From the NCBI GenBank assembly GCA_025060505.1, contig JANXBU010000001.1, positions 186,001 to 250,000 of the forward strand: a stretch of 64,000 nucleotides of DNA, given 5' to 3'. The position numbers and the translations under genes were made by a program. Every line of letters starts with the position of its first letter. The stretch's first letter is position 1. The notes under the pieces are model-generated. The model searched no databases. It worked only from the letters and a program-made list of their open reading frames with translations, and had not been told where the DNA came from. Below, one piece after another: positions 18,307 through 28,142 of the stretch. This DNA is from Candidatus Calescibacterium sp. GTDB lineage: Bacteria > Calescibacteriota > Calescibacteriia > Calescibacteriales > Calescibacteriaceae.

Positions 18307-19596
18307 ATGATAGGTGTTGAATTTCACAACTCAGATGACGCTTTAGAAGTTTATTCAGAAGATGCTTCAAGATGGTATAAAGTTAAACCCAAAGGTGTTT
18401 TCTTCCCGAAGAATACGGAAGAAGTTCTAAAAGTTGTTCGTTTTTGCTATCAGAGAGGTATTTCTCTAACTCCGAGGGGTGGCGGGAGTGGACTTACAGG
18501 TGGAGCAGTCCCTTCAAAAGATGGTTTCGTCATCTCTCTTGAAAAAATGCGAAATTTTCGCTTTGAGGATGGTCTTGTTTTTTCTGAGTCTGGAGTTATC
18601 TCCGGACAAATTGAGCGTAAAATAAATCTGCTTGGATACACATTGCCAGCTCAACCATCAAGTCTGAATTTTTCTACAATCGGAGGAAATGTCGCAACAA
18701 ACTCAGCTGGCCTGAGATCTATAAAGTACGGCTCAATAAAAGATTATGTTGTTGAAACAGAGGTCGTCCTACCAACAGGAGAACTGGAAAATTTCAAAGA
18801 AATGGATTCAGCCATTTTTGTTGGTTCCGAAGGTATTTTGGGAATAATAACTCGTGTTGTTCTCAAAGTAGTTAAAAAGAAAAAAAGATTCAGCTATACT
18901 ATATTTGTCAATTCCGAGAAAGATATTTTTGAAATTTTTGATACTTTGAAAATTTTCAATCCTTCTGCATTTGAGGTCTTGGATGATTTGGCTTCGTATG
19001 TTGCCTTTGGTATAAAACGTTTCTCTGTTATAGCTGAATTTGAGGAAGATTATAAGGGAATTTTTGAAGATGTTTCCAAAAAAGTTGATTTGATGGTGAA
19101 AGGTATGGGTTTGCAGGTTCTTGAGATTCAAGATGTTTGGGAGAGGAGAAAGAGGCTCGGGCCTGCTCTATCTAAAATGAAACCTTTCAAGATAAATGAA
19201 GATATAGTTATTCCAATTTCATCCTTTGTTGAATACTTTGATTTTGTGAGGGATTTGAGAGATAAGATAGATTGTATTGTTTTTGGACATTTCGGAGTTG
19301 GAATTCTTCACACAAACATTATGTTCGGTGGAGGTGAACAAAAAACAGCTTTTGATGTTAAAGAAAAAATCTTTGATTTCGTTATAAATTCCGGAGGTTC
19401 AATAACTGGTGAACATGGTACAGGAATAGATAAGCTGAGATTTATAGAAAAGGAACTCGGGGAAGATTCTACTGACTTTATTCTGTCTTTAAAGAAAAAG
19501 ATGGATCCAAAAAACATTCTCAATCCGGGAAAAATACCTCTTCGTTCAGGAGGTTGTATAGATACAATTCCAAGATTTCAGAAAGTTTTGAATTAA
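18307..19596 (+). CDS. FAD-linked oxidase, GlcD / D-lactate dehydrogenase type
   Basis: 429 residues from ATG at 18307 (an open upstream start at 18268 lies inside the promoter). It has an FAD-binding PCMH domain with TPRGGGSGLTGGAVP and STIGGNVATNSAGL, and a C-terminal domain ending in SGGSITGEHGTGIDKL and MDPKNILNPGKI. These are hallmarks of glycolate oxidase subunit D and D-2-hydroxyacid dehydrogenases, which pass electrons to quinone or an electron-transfer protein. No GlcE/GlcF-like iron-sulfur partner is adjacent, so the exact substrate is open. Confidence 0.87.
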   Translation: MIGVEFHNSDDALEVYSEDASRWYKVKPKGVFFPKNTEEVLKVVRFCYQRGISLTPRGGGSGLTGGAVPSKDGFVISLEKMRNFRFEDGLVFSESGVISGQIERKINLLGYTLPAQPSSLNFSTIGGNVATNSAGLRSIKYGSIKDYVVETEVVLPTGELENFKEMDSAIFVGSEGILGIITRVVLKVVKKKKRFSYTIFVNSEKDIFEIFDTLKIFNPSAFEVLDDLASYVAFGIKRFSVIAEFEEDYKGIFEDVSKKVDLMVKGMGLQVLEIQDVWERRKRLGPALSKMKPFKINEDIVIPISSFVEYFDFVRDLRDKIDCIVFGHFGVGILHTNIMFGGGEQKTAFDVKEKIFDFVINSGGSITGEHGTGIDKLRFIEKELGEDSTDFILSLKKKMDPKNILNPGKIPLRSGGCIDTIPRFQKVLN

Positions 19597-19698
19597 GTAA
19601 AATATTTTTTATTTTCCTTATAATTATTTTTATAGAATATTTTATCCTTTTGATTGTTTTGATCTTTATTCAACTGTTTCATAAGGAGGATATTTTAT

Positions 19699-21093
19699 AT
19701 GGCAAGAAAAATAGAACTTAAGATAAAGGAGACCCCAGCTGAACCGATTAAAATATCTCTCAAATCGATTTGTGAGGAAAGAGATGTAAAAAAAGAAAAG
19801 ATTGTAGAATACCTTAAAGACATACTCAAAACAGTTGCTACCGAAATAAAGGGAAAGGGAAATTACGAGGTTTATTATGATGATAAAAACGATACATTTA
19901 GACTTATGAGAAGAAAAGTAGTTGTATCTGAGCTGACTGATCCAGAAAATGAGATACATATAGATGAAGCACTTAAAGTGGATCCATCGGCAGAGGTAGG
20001 AGATGAGGCTCTTGAAGAGATACCTTTTGAATCCTTAGGAAGAAGAGGAGCTGCAAGAGCCAAGTTCCTGCTTGAGAAACTTATATCGGAAGGAACAGAA
20101 GAAACCATCTTTGAAGAATACTCAAAGAAAAAGGGAATGCTTATAACAGGTATAGTTAAGAAAATAGAATTTGATAGGATAACAAGAAAGAAAGTTATAT
20201 ATGTCGACCTTGGAAGGAACCATGTCGGAATACTTCTCCCAGAAGAAACTCTTCCTCATGATTCAGCTAAATTGAGAGAAGGAGACAGTGTTAAAGCTGT
20301 TATAAAAGATGTTAGAAAAAGAGAACATGGTAGAGCTTTTAGGACAGAAATAATACTTTCAAGAACAGACAACAAATTTCTTGAAGAGATAGTAAAGAAG
20401 AATGTCACAGAGGTTGAGCAGGGTATAATAAAAATAAGAGCTATTGCAAGAAAGCCGGGAAGTAGATCAAAAATAATGGTTTATTCAGATGATCCAAGTG
20501 TTGATCCTGTTGGAACTTGTGTGGGTGTGAAGGGTATAAGAATCAAAAATATAGTCCAAGAACTTGGGGGTGAGAGAGTTGATATAATACCTTGGGACGC
20601 AGATACTCAGAAGCTTGTCATGAATGCTCTTGGTGTCAACAAGGTTACAGCTATGTTTTTAACGAAAGTTGATTCCCAAAGAGAAGCAATAGTTGTTGTT
20701 CCAGATGATATTTTAGCTCTGGCAGTTGGAAGGGGAGGGATAAATGTCAAACTTGCTTCCGAGCTTCTTGGTATAAGAATAAGGGTAAGAAGTGAATCTG
20801 AGAGAGAGAGAATAAAAGAGATGCTTCCGGACTTTTTCCAAAAGATTGGAATTACAGACAAACAAGCACAAATAATGTGGGATAGTGGTATAAAAACAAT
20901 AGAAGATATAGCTTTAGGAACTTACGAGAGACTTGTAAATGTTCCCGGTCTTACGGAGCAGGAAGCCAAAAGAATCTGGCAGGAAGCAAGAAAATTGTAC
21001 TTTGAAAAATTGCGTGAGGAAAAGCCAAGAACAGAAGAAAAAATAGAAGAAAACTTTATAAAAGAAGAATCAGAAAAATTTGAGCATCAATAA
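19699..21093 (+). CDS. nusA: Transcription termination/antitermination factor NusA
   Basis: 464 residues: NusA N-terminal RNA-polymerase-binding domain (1-125), S1 domain (about 145-205), two KH domains with DPVGTCVGVKGIRIKNIVQELGGE (cut here: GTCVGVKGIRI) and VGRGGINVKLASELLG, then one helix-hairpin-helix region near 390-440 and an acidic tail. AAGGAGG 11 nt or so upstream marks a strong ribosome-binding site. Instead of the usual rimP-nusA-infB order, the next gene is rho, so two factors acting on the same elongation complex are neighbours. Confidence 0.96.
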   Translation: MARKIELKIKETPAEPIKISLKSICEERDVKKEKIVEYLKDILKTVATEIKGKGNYEVYYDDKNDTFRLMRRKVVVSELTDPENEIHIDEALKVDPSAEVGDEALEEIPFESLGRRGAARAKFLLEKLISEGTEETIFEEYSKKKGMLITGIVKKIEFDRITRKKVIYVDLGRNHVGILLPEETLPHDSAKLREGDSVKAVIKDVRKREHGRAFRTEIILSRTDNKFLEEIVKKNVTEVEQGIIKIRAIARKPGSRSKIMVYSDDPSVDPVGTCVGVKGIRIKNIVQELGGERVDIIPWDADTQKLVMNALGVNKVTAMFLTKVDSQREAIVVVPDDILALAVGRGGINVKLASELLGIRIRVRSESERERIKEMLPDFFQKIGITDKQAQIMWDSGIKTIEDIALGTYERLVNVPGLTEQEAKRIWQEARKLYFEKLREEKPRTEEKIEENFIKEESEKFEHQ

Positions 21094-21187
21094 GGTTCAT
21101 ATTTCATATTAGATGGATAAAGGAAACAATACGATAAATAATAAGGGAAGCAACTACATGAATATTATGCCTAAAAATTTGTTTTTT

Positions 21188-21216
21188 TTGTTTTTTGAAT
21201 GAAAGATAGATATAAT
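21188..21216 (+). promoter_or_regulatory. Promoter of rho
   Basis: TTGTTT at 21188-21193, a 17-bp spacer and a perfect TATAAT at 21211-21216. The predicted start near 21223 leaves a leader of about 60 nt before the ATG at 21282. Many rho genes have an autoregulated leader; whether this one does cannot be seen. Confidence 0.5.
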
Positions 21217-21281
21217 TAAATTTGGCACCACCTGAGGAGATTTCCAAACTTTGGTTTTATTTTTTCTGTCTTCTTCAAGCC

Positions 21282-23078
21282 ATGCCGAGGAAAAAAAAGT
21301 TAGAGGAAAAAGAGACAACTGAAGAGAGTAAGAATATAAAGGGAACTAAAAGGAAAAAGAAAGATGATTCTGAGAAAAGTTCTGAACAAGTTGAAAGCTT
21401 ATCTGATGAATCAGGTATTCAAACCGTGAATGTAGAAAATACAGATGAGTTTTCTTCATCCAATGAGAAGAGGGAAGAAACAATGATTGAAAAAGATTAT
21501 GTATCTGAGTATGAAAAGCTTGCTTTCAATAAACCAATGGAACAATCTGTTGAAAATATAGAACAACAGGACTATTCTGAAACTTCAAAATATACTGATG
21601 ATATAAATCAAGATTACGCTGAACAATCATTTGAGGTCAAAGAAGTTCAGCCGCTTGGTGAGACATTACCTGAACCAGAAGTTGAGGAAGAAGAAGAGAT
21701 AGAAAAACCTAAGGAGAAACCTGTAAGAAAGAAACCAATTCCAAGCAGACTAAATGAGATTATAGAGCGAGAAAATGGGGAAGAAAGCTATATTCTTCTG
21801 AACAAGGTAAGTTCTAAAACGATTTCTGAACTTATAAAATTAGCATACGATCTTGAGATACAGAATCCCGCATCTTTGAGAAGGCAAGAGCTTATAACCG
21901 AGATAATGACCAGTTCATATAGCAACTATGGCATAAGGCTCTATGCAGAAGGAATCTTTCAGCAGATAGAATCTGGTGTTGGTTTCCTGCGCCTTGCTCA
22001 TAATAACTATCTTCAATCATCAGACGATGTTTTTGTCTCAAAACAGCTCATAAAAAAATATGGTCTGAGAAGCGGAGACGTTGTTCTCGGTGAAATAAGA
22101 CCACCAGAAGATGAAAACAAGGGTAAATATTTTTCCCTCCAATCTATAAAAAATATAAATTTTTCTGAACCTTGGAAGTCAAAAGAAAGAACTCTTTTTG
22201 AAAACCTTATTCCATATTATCCTACAAAGAAGTTCAACTTAGATATTCAGTTCAACGGAGACATTTCTTGCAGAGTTGTAGATATAATTGCTCCCATAGG
22301 TAAGGGACAAAGAGGACTTATCGTTTCGCCGCCCAGAGCAGGTAAAACTATGCTCATGCAGAATTTAGCAAAGGCAATTCTTACAAATCACCCGGAGGTA
22401 ATAATGATAGTTCTCCTTATAGATGAACGTCCCGAGGAGGTCACAGATTGGAAAAAGAACATACTCAGTAGCTTCAAAGATAGAAATATAGAGGTTGTTG
22501 CTGCTACATTTGATGAGAAGCCAGAAATACACATAAAAGTTGCAGATATAACACTTGCCAAAGCCAAAAGGTTAGTTGAATACAAATATGACGTTGTGGT
22601 GTTTCTTGATTCGATTACTCGTCTCACGAGAGCGTATAACCAGTATATACCATCATCTGGAAAGGTCCTAACAGGTGGTATAGATTCTGCTGCTTTGCAA
22701 TTTCCTAAAAAGTTTTTCGGGGCAGCAAGAGCAATCGAAGGCGGAGGCTCGCTCACAATAATTGCAACATGTCTTATTGACACAGGTTCAAGAATGGATG
22801 AAGTTATATTTGAAGAATTCAAAGGAACAGGAAATATGGAAATCTACCTTGATAGAAGAATATCAGAAAAAAGAATATTCCCAGCAATAGATGTTCATAG
22901 GTCAGGAACAAGAAAGGAAGAGCTACTCATTCATCCTGATAACCTTCCAAAAATATGGCTGCTTAGAAAAGTACTACAACCTATGAGCACGATTGATGCG
23001 ATGGAGCTTCTTCATGAAAAGATCTTTCAGACCAAAAGCAACAATGAATTCTTCCAGATTCTGATCTCCGGTAGCTAA
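21282..23078 (+). CDS. rho: Transcription termination factor Rho with a long acidic N-terminal extension
   Basis: 598 residues from ATG at 21282; a TTG at 21222 is open but sits at the predicted transcription start and would add an unlikely aromatic stretch. About 160 residues of Lys/Glu/Ser-rich low-complexity sequence precede the Rho N-domain ([20 protein letters not shown]). Then come the RNA-binding domain, Walker [25 protein letters not shown], the Q-loop region [20 protein letters not shown] and the C-terminal [13 protein letters not shown] block. It is an RNA-dependent ATPase helicase. The few intrinsic terminators in the window suggest that Rho-dependent termination is important here. 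Confidence 0.96.
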   Translation: MPRKKKLEEKETTEESKNIKGTKRKKKDDSEKSSEQVESLSDESGIQTVNVENTDEFSSSNEKREETMIEKDYVSEYEKLAFNKPMEQSVENIEQQDYSETSKYTDDINQDYAEQSFEVKEVQPLGETLPEPEVEEEEEIEKPKEKPVRKKPIPSRLNEIIERENGEESYILLNKVSSKTISELIKLAYDLEIQNPASLRRQELITEIMTSSYSNYGIRLYAEGIFQQIESGVGFLRLAHNNYLQSSDDVFVSKQLIKKYGLRSGDVVLGEIRPPEDENKGKYFSLQSIKNINFSEPWKSKERTLFENLIPYYPTKKFNLDIQFNGDISCRVVDIIAPIGKGQRGLIVSPPRAGKTMLMQNLAKAILTNHPEVIMIVLLIDERPEEVTDWKKNILSSFKDRNIEVVAATFDEKPEIHIKVADITLAKAKRLVEYKYDVVVFLDSITRLTRAYNQYIPSSGKVLTGGIDSAALQFPKKFFGAARAIEGGGSLTIIATCLIDTGSRMDEVIFEEFKGTGNMEIYLDRRISEKRIFPAIDVHRSGTRKEELLIHPDNLPKIWLLRKVLQPMSTIDAMELLHEKIFQTKSNNEFFQILISGS

Positions 23079-23170
23079 TATCTTTTTTTATTCTTTTTAT
23101 TGATGAACAGCTCTGGTGATAATTTTTATATTGTATGCTATTGATTGTTATTTAATAACATGATTTGAGC

Positions 23171-23764
23171 TCAAAATTTTATCTCGCCTGTTAGTGTATT
23201 TAGAACATATACCTCTGTAAATATCTTTTCAACGAAAACATCGTTTGATTTGTTGTGTTCAATTTTGTCAAATACCTGAAAACTCCAAGCTAGTGCCCAA
23301 ACATTTGATTTTTCTCGTTTTCTCTCCGAAAGTGCTTTATCGTAGTAGCCTTTTCCATATCCTACTCTGAAACCTCTTTTATCAAAAAGGAGTCCGGGAA
23401 CCAAGAAGAGTTCTATGTTTTTTATGTCCACAGATTCATCTGATTTCGGTTCTGGAATACCGAATTTTCCTTCTTTTAGCTCTCCTTTGTAAAGAAAAAA
23501 TTCTATATTGCTCTCTGAAACTACTTTTGGAAGAAAAATATTCTTATTTTTTTGCTCCAAGATCAAAGATGTGTCAGGTTCTCCCTTTGATCCTACGAAA
23601 CAGGCTATATTCTTACTTCTCTTAAATTCATCAGAGTTTATTACCTTGCTCTGTATTTTGTATGAGCTGAACTTTACAAACTCATCTGAAAGACTTTTTC
23701 TTATTGATGTTATAAATTTTCTTGCTGAATCAAGATTTTGAAAAGGAAATTCCTGAAATCTCAT
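23171..23764 (-). CDS. 5-formyltetrahydrofolate cyclo-ligase
   Basis: 197 residues. The conserved C-terminal block GLLFDKRGFRVGYGKGYYDK is the family signature; the N-terminal Lys/Arg helix (ARKFITSIRKSLSDE) and the KGEPDTS segment match the ATP and substrate sites. The enzyme converts 5-formyl-THF to 5,10-methenyl-THF. AAGGTGA upstream of the ATG at 23764 is a modest ribosome-binding site, one of the few on this strand. It faces rho tail to tail. Confidence 0.9.
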   Translation of the reverse strand: MRFQEFPFQNLDSARKFITSIRKSLSDEFVKFSSYKIQSKVINSDEFKRSKNIACFVGSKGEPDTSLILEQKNKNIFLPKVVSESNIEFFLYKGELKEGKFGIPEPKSDESVDIKNIELFLVPGLLFDKRGFRVGYGKGYYDKALSERKREKSNVWALAWSFQVFDKIEHNKSNDVFVEKIFTEVYVLNTLTGEIKF

Positions 23765-23873
23765 TTCTAAATCACCTTACTTAGTTCCTGCATCTTTTTC
23801 TTAATTTCCCGTTATTCTGGTTTTATATTTCTCTCAATTTTATAATTCTACACTCTACAATTTTTCTGCAATT

Positions 23874-24149
23874 TCAATATCTTATTTCGAAGTTTTTGAA
23901 CTCTCCCTTGAAGTCTTCTAATTTGTATTCTACTTTTTCCACTAATGCACCAGCGGGGCCTATTTTTGACCACTCGAGAAGTGAATTCAGTTTATCTTCT
24001 TCACCTTCAGCTACAATTTCAACCTCTCCGGTTGGGAGGTTCTTTACATATCCGTTCACCCCGAGTTTCCTTGCCTGGTAGACCGTGCTTGCTCTGAATC
24101 CAACACCCTGGACTAATCCATATACCTTTATGTAGATTCTTCTTTTCAT
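23874..24149 (-). CDS. acyP: Acylphosphatase
   Basis: 91 residues, the full length of the small ferredoxin-like acylphosphatases that hydrolyse carboxyl-phosphate bonds. The phosphate-binding loop VQGVGFRAS with Arg19 and the catalytic Asn37 in GYVKNLPTG are both present. The start overlaps the stop of the upstream helicase (ATGA), so the two are translationally coupled. Confidence 0.95.
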   Translation of the reverse strand: MKRRIYIKVYGLVQGVGFRASTVYQARKLGVNGYVKNLPTGEVEIVAEGEEDKLNSLLEWSKIGPAGALVEKVEYKLEDFKGEFKNFEIRY

Positions 24150-25486
24150 TCTTGTTGTTCTGTTTTGTTTGTTATTATTTTGTTCTTTCTTCTTTCAGAT
24201 GAGAATTTTTCAGATGTTCCTGCTGATATGATCTCATATAAAACAGCTTTGGGTTTAGATGGTCTTAGTATCCTTCCTAATCTTTGTATAAATTCTCTTG
24301 CGCTTGAGGAGCCAGAAACTATTATTGCACAGGAAGCATCTGGAACATCAACTCCTTCATCAAGAACGTGAGCGGAAACTATTGCAGGGAATACTCCTGA
24401 TGAAAAACCTTGAATGTATTTCTTCCTTTCTTCGTTGGGTATTTCGGAGGTAATACACGGTATAAAAAAAGCCTCAGATATTTTGTATGCCATGCTTTGA
24501 GAATCTGTGAATATTATAGTTTTATCTTCTTTGTGTTTTTGAAGTAATTCTCTTACTATTTCTATCTTCTCATCAGAATTTTTTGATATGTCTTTGGCAA
24601 TCCTGTGTGCAATTAGAGCTTCTCTTGCTTCCTGTGAATATGATGAAGCTTTTATGAGATCAAATATAGTAGATTTGTTGCTTGGATCAAGCCCGCGCTT
24701 CACGCAGAAATTCACATATTTTCTCATAAGTTCTCTGTATTTTTGGTAGTTTTCTTGATTCATTCTGACCTTTATTTGTTTTATATCCCATTGAGCTATG
24801 AAATCCCTGACGTCATGAAATTCAATTCTGTAAAAATCTCCTACGAATTCTTTTATGAGTTCATGAAGATTATCTTCTCTTTCAACGGTGGCGGTCAATC
24901 CCATTCTGTATGGAGCGACAGAAAGCAGAGCTATTTTTCTGTAGTTTTCGGAAGGTAAATGATGGACTTCGTCAAATATTATCAATTCGAATTTGTTTCC
25001 TAAAAATTCAGCAGATATTGAAGCAGAATCATATGTTGTAATAGTTATTGGTGAAAGATTTTTCTTTCGCCCGCTCCACTCACCCACATCCTCCGAGAAC
25101 TCCTTGATTTTTTCTATCCACTGATCTACAAGAGAAAGAGTTGGAACCACACACAGTGTAGACTTTGCAAGAGAACATATAGCTTTTATACCAACGAGAG
25201 TTTTACCAGTTCCCGTGGGCATGATGATTACACCGCGTTTTTTCTCCGACCATTTTTTGTATGCATCATCTTGGTACTTTCGAAGAGTTGGTTCTTTTCT
25301 TATCTTCGGAGGTTGGGTTAATTCTATACCCTTTATTTCGTTAAATATCTCTGGTTTCTTCAGTATAACTTCTGACGGATAAAATACGAAATTTTCTCTG
25401 AATTTTTTATGATTTATGTGTTTTATGTATTCTAGAAATTTTTCATCTTCCGAGACCCATATTAGTCCATTTTTGTAAGCTATCAT
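24146..25486 (-). CDS. XPB/Rad25-like superfamily 2 DNA helicase
   Basis: 446 residues. Helicase motifs in order: RKYQDDAYKKW, Walker A MPTGTGKT, DEVHH (motif II), LTATVERED (motif III-like), then a second RecA domain with IVSAHVLDEGVDVPDA and QRLGRILRP. The DEVH box and the short N-terminal damage-recognition-like domain fit the archaeal/bacterial XPB type, used for DNA opening in repair or transcription. A Bax1 nuclease partner, frequent in archaea, is not adjacent. TAAAAG lies 6 nt upstream of the ATG, a leaderless-type start. Confidence 0.88.
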   Translation of the reverse strand: MIAYKNGLIWVSEDEKFLEYIKHINHKKFRENFVFYPSEVILKKPEIFNEIKGIELTQPPKIRKEPTLRKYQDDAYKKWSEKKRGVIIMPTGTGKTLVGIKAICSLAKSTLCVVPTLSLVDQWIEKIKEFSEDVGEWSGRKKNLSPITITTYDSASISAEFLGNKFELIIFDEVHHLPSENYRKIALLSVAPYRMGLTATVEREDNLHELIKEFVGDFYRIEFHDVRDFIAQWDIKQIKVRMNQENYQKYRELMRKYVNFCVKRGLDPSNKSTIFDLIKASSYSQEAREALIAHRIAKDISKNSDEKIEIVRELLQKHKEDKTIIFTDSQSMAYKISEAFFIPCITSEIPNEERKKYIQGFSSGVFPAIVSAHVLDEGVDVPDASCAIIVSGSSSAREFIQRLGRILRPSKPKAVLYEIISAGTSEKFSSERRKNKIITNKTEQQE

Positions 25487-25500
25487 TAGAGTCTTTTATT

Positions 25501-25911
25501 TCAGTGTACAATTTTTTTTATTTCGTCTTCTGTTCTCTTTGACATCAATTCAACTTCTTTCAATACTTTCCTTACAGTTGTTGATATCCAAGATATAACC
25601 TGAACACAGAATACTAGTACTGATGTTATCCAATATGTAATAATGAATAATGAAATTCCCAAAGCAAAATTTAATATGGGGTTTCCGAGAAATTTCTTTG
25701 AAATATATATTGCTAAAACGCAGGCTGCTACACTGGTGAGCAAAATTATATATCTTGAAAAGAGCATAAAGAAGTTCATCATATAAAAGCTATCTTGCAT
25801 AGCTTCAAGATCTATTCTTGTTCTTTTCTCTTTGAACAATTCTCTGATCGTTATCATAGATGAGTAGAACGGGTAGATGAGAAACGATATTATCATGTTT
25901 ATCAATTGCAT
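25501..25911 (-). CDS. Small integral membrane protein, unknown function
   Basis: 136 residues with three to four hydrophobic segments (about 2-20, 48-70 and 76-110) and a basic/acidic C-terminal tail (VRKVLKEVELMSKRTEDE). I recognise no family. TAAATT at 25919-25924 is 7 nt before the ATG, the recurrent leaderless spacing. It lies 14 bp upstream of the helicase gene on the same strand, so they may share a transcript. Confidence 0.6.
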   Translation of the reverse strand: MQLINMIISFLIYPFYSSMITIRELFKEKRTRIDLEAMQDSFYMMNFFMLFSRYIILLTSVAACVLAIYISKKFLGNPILNFALGISLFIITYWITSVLVFCVQVISWISTTVRKVLKEVELMSKRTEDEIKKIVH

Positions 25912-25960
25912 ATTTTCAAATTTAGTCTGAAATAAGCTTCGTTTAAATTTTACTATTTTT

Positions 25961-26029
25961 ATTCAGAGTTGTTGAATTCAGAGTTGGATATGAAATAGTA
26001 TGTATCGGGATTCGTGAAATAGTATATAT
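25961..26029. repeat. Two pairs of direct repeats upstream of groES, possible regulatory sites
   Basis: ATTCAGAGTTG occurs at 25961-25971 and 25976-25986. TGAAATAGTATGTAT at 25991-26005 recurs with one mismatch at 26015-26029, a 24-bp period. They lie 37-105 bp upstream of the candidate groES -35. No CIRCE (HrcA) inverted repeat is present in the region. Confidence 0.4.
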
Positions 26030-26065
26030 CTGAGCTTTTGCAGGAAAGCTAAAATTTTCTGAAAA

Positions 26066-26093
26066 TTGAATAACAATGCCTATAGAGTATTAA
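26066..26093 (+). promoter_or_regulatory. Candidate groESL promoter
   Basis: TTGAAT at 26066-26071, a 16-bp spacer and TATTAA at 26088-26093, leaving a leader of about 70 nt before groES. The -10 is imperfect. Confidence 0.35.
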
Positions 26094-26171
26094 AGTTTAA
26101 AACCGAATCTTACCTTTATAAAAACTTTTACAGAAATTCTTTTCATTTTTTAAGAAAGGAGGTTTTAAACC

Positions 26172-26483
26172 ATGGCAGGAAAATCTGGAATAAAAATAAA
26201 ACCATTAAGGGATAAAGTTGTTGTCAAGAGGCTTGAGGAAATAGAGGAAAAGACACCGGGAGGAATAATCATCCCAGATACTGCGAAGGAAAAACCACAG
26301 ATGGGAGAGGTTGTTGCTGTTGGTAAAGGTAAAGTACTTCAAGATGGAAAAGTTATTCCCCCAGATGTTAGTGTTGGTGACAAAGTTCTTTTTGCTCGCT
26401 ACGCTGGAACAGAGATAAAGATAGATGGTCAGGAATATCTAATTATGTCTGAGGATGAAATTCTTGGTATAGTTGAAAAATAA
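26172..26483 (+). CDS. groES: Co-chaperonin GroES
   Basis: 103 residues with the Cpn10 fold: [15 protein letters not shown], the mobile loop [17 protein letters not shown] that binds Gro[17 protein letters not shown] and [16 protein letters not shown] strong AAAGGAGG at 26155-26162 precedes the ATG. groEL follows after 21 bp with its own ribosome-binding site, forming the standard groES-groEL operon. Confidence 0.98.
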   Translation: MAGKSGIKIKPLRDKVVVKRLEEIEEKTPGGIIIPDTAKEKPQMGEVVAVGKGKVLQDGKVIPPDVSVGDKVLFARYAGTEIKIDGQEYLIMSEDEILGIVEK

Positions 26484-26504
26484 ATAGAAAGGAGGTGAAA
26501 CAAA

Positions 26505-28142
26505 ATGGCAGCAAAAGAAATACTTTTTGATATAGAAGCAAGAGAAAAAATACAAAGAGGCGTCGACAAAATAGCAAACGCGGTCAAATCAACACTGGGA
26601 CCCGGAGGAAGAAATGTTATACTTGAAAAAACCTTCGGGGCACCAGTTGTAACCAGAGACGGTGTTACCGTAGCAAAAGAAATAGAGCTTGAAGATAAGT
26701 TCGAAAATCTTGGTGCCCAGCTCGTCAGAGAAGTGTGTTCAAAAACCAACGATGCTGCTGGTGATGGAACAACTACATCTGCTGTTCTTGCTCAAGCCAT
26801 ATTCAACAAAGGGATAAAGCTTATAGCCGCAGGTGTTAATCCTGTTAGCTTGAGAAATGGTATAAACAAGGCTGTAAAAAAGGTAGTTGAAGAACTCAAA
26901 AAGATGAAAAAAGATATAAAGAGTAGAGATGAAGTAGAGAGTGTCGCTAAAATAGCTTCTAATCAAGATGAAGAAATAGGAAAGATAGTTGCAGATGCAA
27001 TAGAAAAGGTTGGGAAGGAAGGAGTCGTTACTATAGAAGAAGCAAAGGGAACCGAAACTACATGGGAAGCAGTTGAGGGTATGCAGTTTGACAGAGGCTA
27101 CCTATCTCCTTACTTCGTGACAGATCCAGAGAGAATGGAAGCTGTTTTGGAAGATGCTTACATTCTTATATATGAGAAAAAGATATCTTCTGTCAAAGAT
27201 CTTGTTCCACTTCTTGAGCAGGTTGTAAGAGAAGGGAAACCTCTTCTTATAATAGCAGAAGATGTAGAAGGCGAAGCTCTTGCTACTCTCGTTGTCAACA
27301 AAATAAGAGGGGTTCTCAAGTGTTGTGCTGTGAAGGCTCCAGGATTTGGAGAAAGAAGAAAGGCGATGATGGAAGATATTGCTATACTCACAGGTGGAAG
27401 ATTCATTGCTGAAGAACTCGGTATTAAGCTTGAAAGCGTTCAGATAAAGGATCTTGGTAGAGCAAAGAAGGTAATAGTTGATAAAGAACACACTACAATA
27501 ATAGGTGGAGCTGGAAATAAATCTGAAATAGAAGGTAGAATATCTCAAATAAAGAGAGCTATTCAAGAAACAACATCTGACTATGATAGAGAAAAGCTTC
27601 AGGAAAGATTAGCTAAAATGGCAGGTGGAGTTGCTGTAATATATGTTGGTGCTCCAACTGAACCAGCAATGAAAGAGAAGAAAATGCGAGTTGAGGATGC
27701 TGTAAATGCTACAAAAGCAGCTGTTGAAGAGGGAATAGTTCCGGGTGGTGGAGTCTCTCTTCTGAAGGCTTCTATAGCTCTTGAGGAGATGATAAAGTCT
27801 GAGATGAACGATGATGAGAAACTAGGAGTAAAGATCGTTAAGGAAGCGCTTGAAGAACCAGTGAAATGGATCGCAAGGAATGCCGGATACGAAGGCTCTG
27901 TTGTGGTTGAGAAAATAAAGGCAGAACTCAAATCAAAGCAATACTTTGGTTTTGATGCTCTTCGCGGAGTTTTTGTAGATGATATGGTTAAAGCTGGAAT
28001 AATAGATCCTCTGAAAGTAGAAAGAATAGCACTTGAAAATGCTGCTTCTGTTGCCGGTCTGCTACTGACAACCGAGGCTCTCGTGGCTGAAAAACCAAAG
28101 AAAGAGGAAAAATTCCCTACAACACCTCCTCCTGAAATATGA
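26505..28142 (+). CDS. groEL: Chaperonin GroEL (60 kDa)
   Basis: 545 residues. Seen: [14 protein letters not shown], the ATP site [31 protein letters not shown] near residue 410 and the equatorial C-terminal part. AAAGGAGGTGA at 26488-26498 is a near-perfect ribosome-binding site. The C-terminus ends in a Lys/Glu/Pro tail ([18 protein letters not shown]) in place of the usual Gly-Gly-Met repeats that line the cavity floor. The TGA stop overlaps the ATG of manC, so a sugar-nucleotide enzyme is translationally coupled to a chaperonin. Confidence 0.98.
   Translation: MAAKEILFDIEAREKIQRGVDKIANAVKSTLGPGGRNVILEKTFGAPVVTRDGVTVAKEIELEDKFENLGAQLVREVCSKTNDAAGDGTTTSAVLAQAIFNKGIKLIAAGVNPVSLRNGINKAVKKVVEELKKMKKDIKSRDEVESVAKIASNQDEEIGKIVADAIEKVGKEGVVTIEEAKGTETTWEAVEGMQFDRGYLSPYFVTDPERMEAVLEDAYILIYEKKISSVKDLVPLLEQVVREGKPLLIIAEDVEGEALATLVVNKIRGVLKCCAVKAPGFGERRKAMMEDIAILTGGRFIAEELGIKLESVQIKDLGRAKKVIVDKEHTTIIGGAGNKSEIEGRISQIKRAIQETTSDYDREKLQERLAKMAGGVAVIYVGAPTEPAMKEKKMRVEDAVNATKAAVEEGIVPGGGVSLLKASIALEEMIKSEMNDDEKLGVKIVKEALEEPVKWIARNAGYEGSVVVEKIKAELKSKQYFGFDALRGVFVDDMVKAGIIDPLKVERIALENAASVAGLLLTTEALVAEKPKKEEKFPTTPPPEI

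Noticed and set aside
25912-26171. CIRCE (HrcA operator) upstream of groES
   Set aside because: No TTAGCACTC-N9-GAGTGCTAA-like inverted repeat is present.
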